Translations under genes and position numbers: made by a program | Notes under the pieces: generated by a model | Seen by the model: only the letters and a program-made list of their open reading frames with translations | Databases searched by the model: none | Told to the model about the DNA's origin: nothing | NCBI RefSeq assembly: GCF_026210795.1 | Contig: NC_089443.1 | Location: 2,976,001 to 3,040,000 of the forward strand | Reading direction: 5' to 3' | DNA length: 64,000 nt | Source: Rhizophagus irregularis | Taxonomy: Eukaryota; Glomeromycota; Glomeromycetes; Glomerales; Glomeraceae | Part shown: piece by piece, positions 48,700 through 60,033 of the stretch | How the letters are laid out: each line of letters begins with the position of its first letter | How positions within the stretch are numbered: the first letter of the stretch is position 1

Positions 48700-50748
48700 T
48701 CATTTTCTTTCATCAGGCTCAATATCAACACCGCGTTTAATTTTACCCCATCCAATTAATCTAAAAGAAAGATAAATCATTAATATAAATCAACTAAAAA
48801 ATAGTTGAAATTCGATCGGAATTTTATATATTATTTAATACCTCCAATGCTTGTCAATTCTTCTGGATAGGGCAATCTTCTCATCAATTTCAGTACAAGC
48901 AGGACTTGTCAAGATAATTTTAGCCAAATCTGCTTTAACATTCATGACACGTCCACCCGTAGAAGTTGAACCTATATTTACCATAAGAACCTCATTCTTT
49001 GCCAATTTTGAAACCTTGAAAAAAAAAATTAAATTACTTCCACCAACAAAAAAAATTAACCCCTACTATGTCCTGAGAAATTTGTGATAAAATACCTTAG
49101 TCTGTTTTTTATCGTCCGTTTTAACACCCAACAATCTTCTAAGCAAAAAGTAATTAATTTCTAGTTCTGTATAAATTTTGGGCAATTTACCAACAGCACC
49201 AAGAACTTGACCAACAAGACGATCCGCACGACAAAGAGTAGGGTCAATTTTGGTTCCAACACCTATATTTGTATATGAAATAATTAATATAAAAAAAAAA
49301 CTAAAGATATTATAAGGTCTAAGATATAAACACGAACCGATTAAGCCTCCGGGAACAGCAAATTTCAAATCATTATGTTCTGCGAATAGTGTTACTATAC
49401 GCGAAAATATTGGACGGCAATGAATTTGACCTTCATTATCTTTTGTAAGAATTCCAGGTCGTACTTCTATTTCATCTCCAACCTGAATTTAACGAGTAAT
49501 AAAATATTTACTTAAAAATCCTTTTTTAATAAGGGTTAGATAAATAAAATTTAACCTTTAACACTCCACGTAAAATCGAACCACCAGCCACACCACCTTT
49601 AAGTTCATCAACTTCGGCTCCAGGCTTGTTAACATCGAAAGATCGAATTACGATCAATCGAGGATCTGACGTGAAGTCACGAACTGGAATAGGAATCTTT
49701 TTAACAATATATTCGTTGATAGCATCAACGTTATATTTCAACTGTGCTGATATAGGAACAATGGGGGCACCATCAGCAACAGTACCTTCAAACGAAATAA
49801 AGTAAGTTAGTCAAAAAGAATTTTTTTTAAACAAAAAAAAAAATTATAAATAGTGATTACCTTTAACAAAGTCCAAAATACTTCTATAATGTTCTTCACA
49901 AGCACTCTCTTTGCACAGATCGACTTTGTTTTGTAAAATTATAATATGTTTCAATTTCATGATCTCAATAGCAGCCAAGTGCTCACTAGTTTGAGGTTGT
50001 GGACAAGATTCGTTGCCAGCAATAAGTAAAAGTGCAGCGTCCATAACAGCTGCACCGTTCAACATAGTAGCCATAAGAATGTCGTGACCAGGACAATCCA
50101 CGAATGAAACATGCCTGAATTAGAACATAAAAAATTAGAAAAATTGAATTAACTAAATCATTCTAATAAAAATAATACCTTAATAACTTCATTTTTCCAG
50201 TACATCCAGGTCTTTCACAAGCAGGATTCTCTTCCTTATCACTACGATAAGATTTATAACAACCTGGACGAGGACAATCTTCCCTTTCGCATTTATAAAT
50301 CTAAATAAATACCTTAATTATTGATTATGGTGCTTACAAATTATTGAAAGAAAATCGAAGTACCTTGGCATTGGCATAACCCAATTTAATAGTAATGTTA
50401 CGTTCAAGCTCATTTTTGAAACGAACGGTCTACGTCAATAAATTTAACAACACTTAGTACCTAAAACAAAATTGAAAAAAATTTCTTTTTGAAAATCGTT
50501 CCAACCTGAACACCGGAAATTGCCTTCACTACTGTCGATTTACCGTGCGCTACATGACCAATTGTTCCTGTGCCAAAAGTAGAAAATCGTGTGTGAATAG
50601 ACGGACAATATAATAGAAGTTTAAGAATTTGAGATCAATCAGGGGCGTCATTACCAATATTGATAGTAGCTTGCCTCGATATAACTTCAGGTGAAAGAGG
50701 GTTCAATGTGGAAGGATCGACACTAACTCTTTCTTCAACTCCAGCCAT
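48700..50748 (-). CDS. GCD11: Translation initiation factor eIF2 subunit gamma
   Basis: Ten predicted minus-strand exons: 50655-50748, 50506-50567, 50364-50429, 50179-50300, 49861-50114, 49556-49785, 49338-49482, 49096-49262, 48842-49014 and 48700-48760, joining in phase to 457 residues. The GTPase motifs are G1 [10 protein letters not shown]3 DCPGHD and G4 NKVDL. A zinc-ribbon-like insert lies between switch regions ([15 protein letters not shown] ... [10 protein letters not shown]). The C-terminal beta-barrels end [19 protein letters not shown]. The factor carries initiator Met-tRNA to the 40S subunit in the cytoplasm. Length is normal for the family. The N-terminal ATG gives [18 protein letters not shown]. 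Introns are short and GT-AG. Confidence 0.95.
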
Positions 50749-51731
50749 ATTAAATAATTTGAAGTCTCTTTATTTGTTTCCAAAGTCACTTTTATTGTCC
50801 CTTTATAAATTGATCAATTGATCAAAAGGTTAAAATGCTATAGATCTTCAACTTTTTATAGATTCAAGCAGATCTAACCAATTATATCTTTAAATATTCT
50901 TACACATTATGACTAATACTTCAAGATTAGTATATATCATGATTCACGTGTTGAAGAAATTACTCAATATTTTAGAATTTAGTAAAAGTAATTTACATGA
51001 ATCAAATATAACACGATTTGATGCAAAAAAAAAGTGAAACAATTTCATTCGTTAATTTGAATCGAGTTATCTTAATTTTCTTAATTTCAAAAATGTACGG
51101 GCTCTAAAATAATTTTTATGTAACGCGAATTTTTTTTTTTTGAATGCGTCTCGTTCTATACGTTGATAACACGATTGAAATGTTAATACTTTATAGTTCA
51201 ATTCAATAGTAATTCAATTAAAAAAATTGTAACACATGAAAAATGAACAAACATTCATCTTTGCTTTTTTAACGATCTCATAATATTGGAAAAAAAAATT
51301 AAAATACAAAAAAAAAAAATTTTTTGAACTGATTTTTTAATTTTAATATTTTTTTTTTTTTCTTGACTTTTCTCTGTCTCTTCCTTGCCTCTCTCTCTCT
51401 TTTGTTTAAGTTTTATTTTGGTAAATATATATAATAGTGAAAAAAAAAGTGAAAATTTTTTTTTTTTTAAAATATGAAACCAAAAAAAAAAGAAATATAT
51501 GTATATATGAATATATAAAGAAAAATAGAAATGAAAGTATAAAAGGGAGTGAGAAGAAAAAAGAAACCTCGAGTAAATAAATGTTTGTTTAAAATTTGAA
51601 TTGAAGAGAATGTATAAAAAAAAACCAGCTAAATCATGTATAAAAAAACACAAGAAAACTAAGCAAAAAAAAAATATGAAAAAAAAGTAAATGTATCTCA
51701 ATAAAATCTTCTCATGATTGATTTTGATTGT
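50749..51731. other. Intergenic: eIF2 gamma upstream region and coiled-coil 3' flank
   Basis: AT-rich with homopolymer runs. The half next to 50748 should carry the eIF2 gamma promoter. A long low-complexity ORF on the minus strand (51255-51701) is Phe/Lys-rich noise. Confidence 0.45.
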
Positions 51732-54700
51732 TTATGATTTCTTAGACGGCAATGGTCGGATTAAAGGGGTCCTCGTTTTTTGTGCGGAAGTAGAGGCTTT
51801 GTTATCATTTACCTTTGGTCGAGTAGCTTCTGTAGATTTCTTTTTTGCCGCTTCATTTACAGTGGTGGAACGTTTTTGTGTCGACAACTTGTTTTTTCCA
51901 GAAGAAGCAACACCACTAAGCATATGATTCACTACTTCCATTTCACGTTTTCTTTGAGTGACGGCAGATCGATTAATAGGGCTGGACTCTTTCTTTGGTG
52001 TCTTTTTAAGGACATCGACAGTGTTGAGTGATGATGAAATTCTTGGTTTGGTTTCTCTCTTCTTCGAGAGAATGATGCTACTTCTTCTTTCTTCAATTGA
52101 GGAGGTCGAAGCAGATGATTTGGTACGAGTTAAGGAAACTCTTGGATAATCTGAAACGATACTACTTCTTTTTTCTTCGACTGAAGAAGTCGAAGTTGAT
52201 GATCTAGTGCGAGCTAAGGCAACTGTTCGTGGACTATCAGAGGTTTTTCTAGATGAAACAGAAGGAGTTTTTCCGGGGTTAGGTTTGGGAATTTTAGATT
52301 TAATTATAACTAATTCCTTTTCTTTTTCTTCCATTTTTTGTTTTAATTCTGTAACTTCTTCTTTCAATTGACGGTTCATTTTTACAAGTCTAGCAATTTT
52401 AACCTCCTTTTCTGAACTATCTGATTGTGATTCTTCAATTTGTTTTTTAAATCCATCAAACTCCTTATCTAAATTTGCGATCTTCTTTTCATATTCTCTA
52501 CATGCTTCAATTTTATTATTTAAAACTTTTTGTAATGCGTTTAATCGAACTTCATTTTTAGTAGCTTTGTTATCATTTTCAATTGGATCATTCTTAGGAG
52601 CATTTTGTAAACTTTCTAAATGACGTTCAAATTGTTGAATTTTTTGATCTTTTTCAGATATAGCATTAAGAAGACCTTGATAATTTGATCGCATACGTGC
52701 AGATTCATCTCTAAGAGTATGAAGGAGTCTTTCTTTTTCACGAGATTCAGAGGCTTGAACTGAAAGAGTTTGTCTAAGTTGAGAAATTTCTTGACGTAAA
52801 TTAGACATATTTTGTTCTTGAACTTTAATTTTATCTTGACTATTTTGTGCATTGTTTAAAGATTCTTTATATCTTTTTTCTAATTCAGTAAGTTGTCTCT
52901 CTTTATGAGCAAGTTGAGATCGAATATCATAATTAACATCTTCAACTTCTTCAATTTTTTTCTTTAAAGGTTCAATTTGAGCTGTTTGTTCCTTTAATTT
53001 TTCTATAAGTTTTTTCTCATCAGCTAATTGTAATTTAAGAGCGGCAATATCATCATCTTTATCTTTCATATCAGCATCAATATTTTCGACTTGTTGTGTA
53101 AGGTTATCAATTATATAATCTTTTTGTCTAAGTTGTCTTAAAAGATCATGTGGCGCATGTTTCTCTCTTAATTCAGCAATTACTTTTTGTGATGTATCTA
53201 GGCGAATATTGAGAGTTTCAATTAGAGCGTCCTTTTCATTAAGTTCAACCTCACGTTTTTTGAGAACTTCTAATTGACTAGTTAAAGAATCAAGTGTCAT
53301 TTGTTTATTATACCATTCATTTTCAAGTGTTTTATATTTCAAAAGCTGATTTGAAATTGTTTCAAGTTTCTTATCTTTCTCTTCTTTCTCTTTTAACTCA
53401 ATAGCTTTCTTATTATTTGAAATTTGAATCTTTTTGTTTAACTCATCAATTAATTTGTCTTTCTCTTCCAATTCTTGTTCCAAAAGCCTCTGAGTTTCAG
53501 CTTGTTCAGGATCAGGAGATAAACGAGAATTATAACTTTCATTCTCCCGTTGTTGTTGTTGTTCGACCAATTCTGCTATAGCCCTTCTTGAAGCCTCAAG
53601 TTGATTTTCTAAACGTTCAATCTTATTATCCTTTTTTCTTACATCTTTTTCACTTTTTTTCCAAGCACTTTCAAGTTCTTCTATTAACTTATTTTTTCCC
53701 CGAATTTGGTCCTTATATTTCAATTCCATATCATTCAATTGAACACCTAATACAGCAATCTCATTTTCAATTTCTCTATTATTATTATTTGAAAATTGCC
53801 AAGATTCCATACTATCATCGCTCATAACAGAGTCCATATCGTTATCACTACTTTGACCGTCACTTCTGACCTCGTCAGACAGCCTATCAAGTTTTTTATT
53901 ATTCTCTCTAACAAAAGAAACTGTAGTAGCCAATACTTCAGCAACGTCAATTGACGCTGTTTGACGAGGAGAGGTTGAACGATTAGAATGATTAAAACCA
54001 ATACTGCGTTTTAATTGTTTTTTTGATTGTTTTTCATCTACGGGATATTTATGATGGTGATGTGATTTTTTATCGTGATTTATGTAAGTAGAATTGTTAT
54101 ATGGAGGTGTCAATGAAGCCAGCACAGCGGCAGCATCTGCAGGGGTGACAACTTTAGTTGGCATTTTAAGAGGTTTTTCATCTGGTGATTTAAAGGAATG
54201 ACGCGTCGGTGTGGATGTAGGTGGTGAGGATTTTTTATATAACCCGGGTATTTGTGACCTTGGCGAATGTGTGCGGATAGGATTATCTGCAAGATGACAA
54301 AATTATGATAAAAAAAAATTTTTTTTTTTAGATTGCATTGATAGTATTGTATAAAGAATAAGGAATTGGTAGTTTTACGGTAAAATTTTAGATGGATTTT
54401 CGTATATGTATAAAAAAAAAGAGATATTAAAAAAAAAAAGATCGAATTTGGAAAGAATAAGAATACAAAAGGATAAGAACACAATAGATAACAACACAAA
54501 AGGATAAGAACATAAATATAAAAAAAATAAAGTAAAATAAAGTAAAATAAAATAAAATAAAGCAACTTTATATATAAATAAAGAATATTTTTATATAAAC
54601 ATAAAATTTTCTTTGAATTCTTTAAATTTGAACACCTTTAGAATATACCATCTCATTTTTTATTGTATATAATGTTTAACGAAAAACAATTGAATTTGTT

Positions 54701-55145
54701 TTTTTTTTCATTCAATAAATTCAAGAGATGATATAAAATGAAAAGTGACAATATAAAAATTTCATCAAAGAAATTTTTTTTTAAAAAAAAAAAAGTGGTA
54801 TTTAAATGGTTCGAAACGATTGAAATGTAAATAACAAGAAACTTTTTTTTTAAAACCAGCTTATTTATTTTCTTAAACAAGCTTAGGAAAAAAAAAACTT
54901 ACCACCGTTCATCACGCGTTCGTCATCTACTCCCACTTCTCCTTTGGTAAGTTCATCTTTACCGTTAAATCGCAACATCTGGAAAGGATTAACCTGAAGA
55001 GATTTTTTGTATTGGTTGAGTTCGTTTGTAATTTTTATTGAACCTACATTTATTTATAGCAAAGGAAAATGGCAAAAAGAAAAAAATAGAATAGAAAAAA
55101 AATAAAAAAAAATTTTACCCAAAAGTTGATACTGGTATCTGTCAT
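51732..55145 (-). CDS. Long coiled-coil protein with Ser/Arg-rich basic tail
   Basis: Predicted exons 55119-55145 (MTDTSINFW), 54903-54993 (VNPFQMLRFNGKDELTKG) and 51732-54286, all in phase, give about 890 residues. The N-terminal 200 are Ser/Pro/His-rich with phosphorylation-like SP and TP sites and an acidic patch. Residues about 180-680 form almost continuous heptads, rich in Glu, Lys, Leu and Gln. The tail is basic and Ser/Thr-rich with two similar segments (ARTRSSTSTSSVEEKRSS and TRTKSSASTSSIEERRSS) and a KSKIPKPNPGK motif. That last motif fits the SxIP pattern bound by EB1-type proteins, so a microtubule- or spindle-pole-associated role is possible (inference). I do not recognise the family. 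Confidence 0.8.
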
Positions 55146-58001
55146 TGTTAAACTGTAAAGAGAGATAGAGATAGAAAGATAGAGAGAAAAAAAAGAAAGA
55201 AAAAAGAAAAAAAAGAGACCGAGTTTCGTCAGTTTTCGCTGTTTGGGAGAGAGAGGAGACCAAAGGGTAAGTATAACATTTTGTTCATCATTTTCATACC
55301 TTGTTAATTAAAAAGTCTCTAACAGTAATACTTTGGGTTAAATCGTTGGTTTATTGAGAAATGACTAGAGTTTGAACGGTGAATCCGCAACCACAGATTG
55401 TGCCTGTCAACGCGTGTATTGATATGAGAATATTAAAGTATAGAAAGACCCCTCTCTCGTTCCTGTCTAAGGTTACCGTGACGTCAGAAAACAAAATTAA
55501 GTTTTTATTTAAAAATCCAAAGCTTTGCGGCTGGTTTGTGACACACAAAAGTACACTAAAATGACTAAGAAAATATTAGTTTGTATCGTTCAATCAACTT
55601 CTAACAACTGCGGTACGTTTGAAGTAAATCATATTATGTATTTAATCTGCAATGTACCTTTTTTTTTTAAAGTTGTTAGACAAAATAATTTCCTTTACTG
55701 ATGATGTATGGAGATTATAGACCTGTGTAAAATGAAGGAGCGACGAATAACATAAAAAAAAAAAAAAAAATCATATCATTATGCGGTTTTGATGAAGAAG
55801 ATTTATCATTTAAATAAGATTATTGGGTGTTCATACAAATACAAAAAAAAAAAAAAAAAACTTAGTAATTAAGATTTAACTCACCTCTTTTTCTCTCTTT
55901 TTTTTTCCTCTAAACTAATTATATTATTTTATGATGATATTTTAATTATATAATTATGTAAAAAAAAATCGTTCAAAAAATTTTTTTGAGAACTAATGAT
56001 GATTATAGAGTCGTTATATGGATGATGCCCGATGACATATATTCATACAATCGTTAATCCAGCTTATTTGATGCTGCCTGCAGACCGTTAAATTTAGTGT
56101 CTCCAATATACGGAAAAAAACGGTTCCCGTCTTTGGCTAACAAAACAAGGGAAAATTAATTATTATTGAAAATAAAAAAAAAATTTTTTTTTTTTGGTTG
56201 CGGTTTTTTTTTATAATTGTCTTATTATTTTATTTCACACTAAAAGTAAGTGAAAAGCAACCAGGCTAAATGAAAATATTTAGATATTATATATATATAA
56301 TAATATTATATAAAAAAAAGTAAGAGTAAAAAAAAAAAGAAAAAAAAATCAAGAAATGAGAGAAAGGAAAATGAGGTGTATATATCAAGATTTTAGAAAA
56401 AAAATTTTTTTTAAAATTCGGTGGAAGACGGATACATCCTCGTTTTCTTCTTCCTTCTTTGTCACTTTTCCTTTTTACAACATCATTATTATATATATAT
56501 TTTTTTTTCAACAAGTATTGGTGTGTGAAGTGGGATGTGAAGCAAAAAAAAGAAAGTTAATGATAAATAACACTGCCTCAAAGCCCAAATCTTTTCTAAA
56601 CTCGGGAAAGAGGTAACAAATAAATAAATAAATAGAATGCATAAACTTGACTAGAAAGAGTTAATAATAAAGTGCATAAATTTTGGTTGGGTAAAACTAT
56701 ACTTTAGTTATATATAACGCCTTTTTAGTTATTATTATTGTGTGTGTTTGCTTAATGTGTTGAAATATTATTGCAAGGAATTTTTTTTTTGTGTGTGTGT
56801 ATTAAATTTTATTTAACTTTCCAGATTAATCTTTAATGGTTGTTGATTTCTTATATTAAACAGGAGAACTGAATGAGAATTATATTGGTGTTATATTACG
56901 ATACATTTGGTACTCCGCGTGTTTTATATGATATCAAATTGAATGTTGGATGGACGAAAATGATTATTATACATAATACATGATGATACTGATGATAGTG
57001 ATCATCATACACTTTTATGATGCTAACATTGCTTTACTTGTTTCTCTTCACAGAAATATTAATTATTAGTGTTCAATTTATAGGCGTAAAAGCCGTAAAC
57101 CCCCTGCAGTCCTTTGAACTTTGTTACTCTAATCTTCGTTATTTCCTATTTACTTTCGGACATCGATTACCGAAATCATTAATTTACCTAGTTTGTTTAT
57201 TCAAATAATATTACACAAATAAAAAAGATTTTTTTTTATATATATATATATTTTTTTTTATTTTAATTTTTTGTTTATTATATCCGTTAATAGTAAAAAA
57301 ATTAAATCTTTTTTTTTAGCATTTCCTTTAAAGTATTTGAATGTACATATTTTTTTTTCTATTTTGCAAAACAATCAAAACAATAACAAAAAAAAAAATC
57401 TATATGAATGTATTGTTTGTAAATTAATATTTTACTTTTTGTTGTTAGAAATTAAATTCATGTCGGACTTATTTCTACCTTTGAACCCTTCTAATTATTG
57501 TATTTATAAATCAGGTGATCTTTTTTATTATTTTAAGTATTATAAATTTATAATATTATTTATTTATATTAATTTTATTATATCAATCATATAAAATATT
57601 TATATTTTTGTAATATTTTTTTTATTAAAAAAGAAATTTAATTATAAAATAATAATTAATAATAATAATGATGATGATGATGATAAGATGATAATAATAA
57701 TAATAATAAAAAAAAAATGAATAAAATATAATTCTAAGATTTAAATAAAGAAATAAAGAATATTTAGAATATTTATAATTTCGCTTCTTAATATATTTTA
57801 AGTTTATAACAACATTACAATCATACATTACATAAATATATATTTGTATGTATGTATATAAATATGTATTTAAGGAAAGACCATTTATGATAATATGATG
57901 ATAAATATAATATGATGATAATCTTACTAATTGTCCCGATTGTTAAAAATTTTTATTTACTAAATGATTATCTATCTATTATCCTAAATATATTAAACTT
58001 T
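55146..58001. other. Long intergenic stretch, 2.9 kb
   Basis: Lies between the start of the coiled-coil gene and the stop of the F-box gene, so it should hold the promoter of the former. Long poly-A runs occur near 55755 and 55845, a GT-rich run near 56792, and ATA/GATGAT microsatellites near 57660-57710. Several short ORFs on both strands look like noise. One GC-richer zone (55340-55570) is open on both strands but shows no recognisable protein. Confidence 0.45.
57665..57712 (+). repeat. GAT/AAT trinucleotide microsatellite
   Basis: A run of ATG/GAT triplets passes into AATAAT triplets. Confidence 0.7.
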
Positions 58002-59408
58002 TTATCCTCTTGAAGCTCCTTTCTTATGAGTATTTATGTTTCTTAACTTTGATTTTTTTCTTTGAGTTTGATCAGATTTATTTGCATCACTTTCACTATT
58101 ACTTCTTCTCCTTCCTAATAAACTCATTCTTCTAACCATACCTTTAACTACTTCTCCTGTTGGATTGGATATACGATATAATTTTTTTGCCATATCTTTA
58201 TATCCTAAATCTGTCGCTATTTTAATGGCAAATTTCCCATCACAATTAACATCTGCTCCATATTCTAATAATAAATCTAATATTTCATAATCATGATTTG
58301 TTACGCATAATTGTAATGGTCTACCATTATCAGAATTTGCATCTGCTCCTGATTGTAAAAATAATTCTATCATCTCTTTTCTTGCTTTTTTATTATCATT
58401 ACCATTAGCGAAATAACATTGAATACAAAATTCTAATAAACTTTTTGATCCATAAATTGTTAAATCTTCTGTATGTGTCGTTGGTGATATATTTATATTG
58501 GCCCCACTTTCTATAATTTGTCTTGCTGATTCAACATCTGCTTTATCAATACATAATCTTAAATATAATGGTTTTTCTTTTTGTATTTCATTGATTCCTT
58601 GTTTAAATGCCCATGCTATTCCTGCTGTATATTGTCTATCAACACTTTCTTCTAATATATCTAATGTATGTTGTATATTAATTGATAATATAGTTGCTAC
58701 ATCTAATCTTTCATGTAATACTATAGCGAATGCTAAATCTGTATCTGAAAAAAAATTTTTTGATATTAAAAGTTTTTCTTTAAATATTTTGGATTTTTTT
58801 GTTGCTATTATTAATAATGATAAATAATCTTTTTCTAATTTTTTTTCATAATTTACTCCTCCTGTTAATTGAAAATCTTTTGATGTATGATCTTTAATAT
58901 ATTTTTCAATTTCTAACCCTCTTGATATTAAAAGTGGTATTAATTTATCTCTTTCTTCATGATTATATGCTTCATCTAATAATTTTGTTACACTTCCTCC
59001 AAATGATGATGCAAGTGGTCTATTATATAATCTTTGTAATTCAATAATTTGTATTAATATAAAAAATGGTGTTTTTGTTTTAATCGCTTGACATAAATCT
59101 GAATATTTTGGCAAAAATGCATCAGGTAAATTTGGATTAAGCCAAAATCTAAGCCATCTTCTTTTAAAACTTGTTGATTTTGAAACTATTTCATGAAATA
59201 ATTTACAAACGAGTGAAATTTCATAAGGATGTGGTAAATGAATCAATATACATTCTACAAGTTCTGGTATAATTGTTTGAAGTGTTACCGTTTTATTATT
59301 ATTGGTTTTAGAATGTAAATTATTATCATATTTATTTTGAATTGTTAAATTATTCATTTGATTGATTAAATTATCCTCCTTAAATGATGAATTATCTGTT
59401 TGTGACAT
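58002..59408 (-). CDS. F-box protein with ankyrin repeats
   Basis: Single exon. From the Met at 59408 (MSQTDNSSFKEDN) the protein is 468 residues; an upstream Met at 59522 would add a Lys/Phe-rich segment encoded by homopolymer DNA and is less likely. An F-box-like region lies near residues 45-90 (TIIPELVECILIHLPHPYEI, then SLVCKLFHEIV). The C-terminal half has ankyrin-type units, including ADVESARQIIESGANINI, MIELFLQSGADANSDNGRPL, EILDLLLEYGADVNCDGKFA and KDMAKKLY. The tail is basic and Ser-rich. F-box proteins link substrates to SCF ubiquitin ligases; the ankyrin part would bind the substrate (family knowledge). The target is unknown. Confidence 0.75.
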   Translation of the reverse strand: MSQTDNSSFKEDNLINQMNNLTIQNKYDNNLHSKTNNNKTVTLQTIIPELVECILIHLPHPYEISLVCKLFHEIVSKSTSFKRRWLRFWLNPNLPDAFLPKYSDLCQAIKTKTPFFILIQIIELQRLYNRPLASSFGGSVTKLLDEAYNHEERDKLIPLLISRGLEIEKYIKDHTSKDFQLTGGVNYEKKLEKDYLSLLIIATKKSKIFKEKLLISKNFFSDTDLAFAIVLHERLDVATILSINIQHTLDILEESVDRQYTAGIAWAFKQGINEIQKEKPLYLRLCIDKADVESARQIIESGANINISPTTHTEDLTIYGSKSLLEFCIQCYFANGNDNKKARKEMIELFLQSGADANSDNGRPLQLCVTNHDYEILDLLLEYGADVNCDGKFAIKIATDLGYKDMAKKLYRISNPTGEVVKGMVRRMSLLGRRRSNSESDANKSDQTQRKKSKLRNINTHKKGASRG

Positions 59409-60033
59409 TTTTTTTTTTTTTGATTTTAACTTTGGAAAAGGAGAGTTTTTTTTTTTAAAAAAAAAGTCTATTTGTTTATTTTTTAAAAACAAAAGGTTTT
59501 GAACTGAAAATTTTTGTAGCAAAGTTAATTATTTTTATAATAAAATGTTCAAATTTTGAGTGTTCAAAAGTTATAATTTTTTTTTTGGTAAAAGAAGGAG
59601 TTCAATATTTTATTTATCTAATTTATCTTACAAACTTTTCTGGCGTGACAGTTTTTTTATCATCACGCATGATTTCATTTGAAGATCATCACCTTTTCTT
59701 GACATTCTTTTAATAACTAAAAAAAAGTTAGACTATTGATAGGAGTTGTGTAATATTAAAAGTATTTAAGATAAATCTGCAAAGTGCATATTACATATAT
59801 ACTGTATGTTGTTGGTAATGTAGGTTTTTTATTATATTTTATATATGTGTAAATCAATAATATAAAAACAGAGATAAGAGAAAATACACTACAACTAAAA
59901 AAAGGAGATTATAAGTAAAAAAAATTTTAATATCATACACTTAAGAAAACCAGAAGGATAAAAGGGTGATGAAATTATATAATTATTTCCGCATTCTCTA
60001 AGGTAATTAATAATCATTCATAATTAACACAAT
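59409..60033. other. Intergenic between the deubiquitinase-like and F-box genes
   Basis: About 620 bases, AT-rich: the 3' flank of the gene at 60034 and the probable promoter of the F-box gene. Nothing further recognised. Confidence 0.4.

Noticed and set aside
51255-51701. 148-residue Phe/Lys-rich minus-strand ORF resembling a membrane protein
   Set aside because: Encoded by A/T homopolymers without a stable family signal; typical of AT-rich intergenic DNA.
54110-54565. 151-residue minus-strand ORF
   Set aside because: It overlaps the coiled-coil gene in another frame and runs through its intron; the in-phase splice to the upstream exon explains the region better.
55351-55564. Overlapping ORFs on both strands upstream of the coiled-coil gene
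   Set aside because: Short, no homology recognised, and open on both strands, which suggests chance in a GC-richer patch.
57017-57594. Two small plus-strand ORFs with hydrophobic content
   Set aside because: Low-complexity, no splice partners, no recognisable domain.
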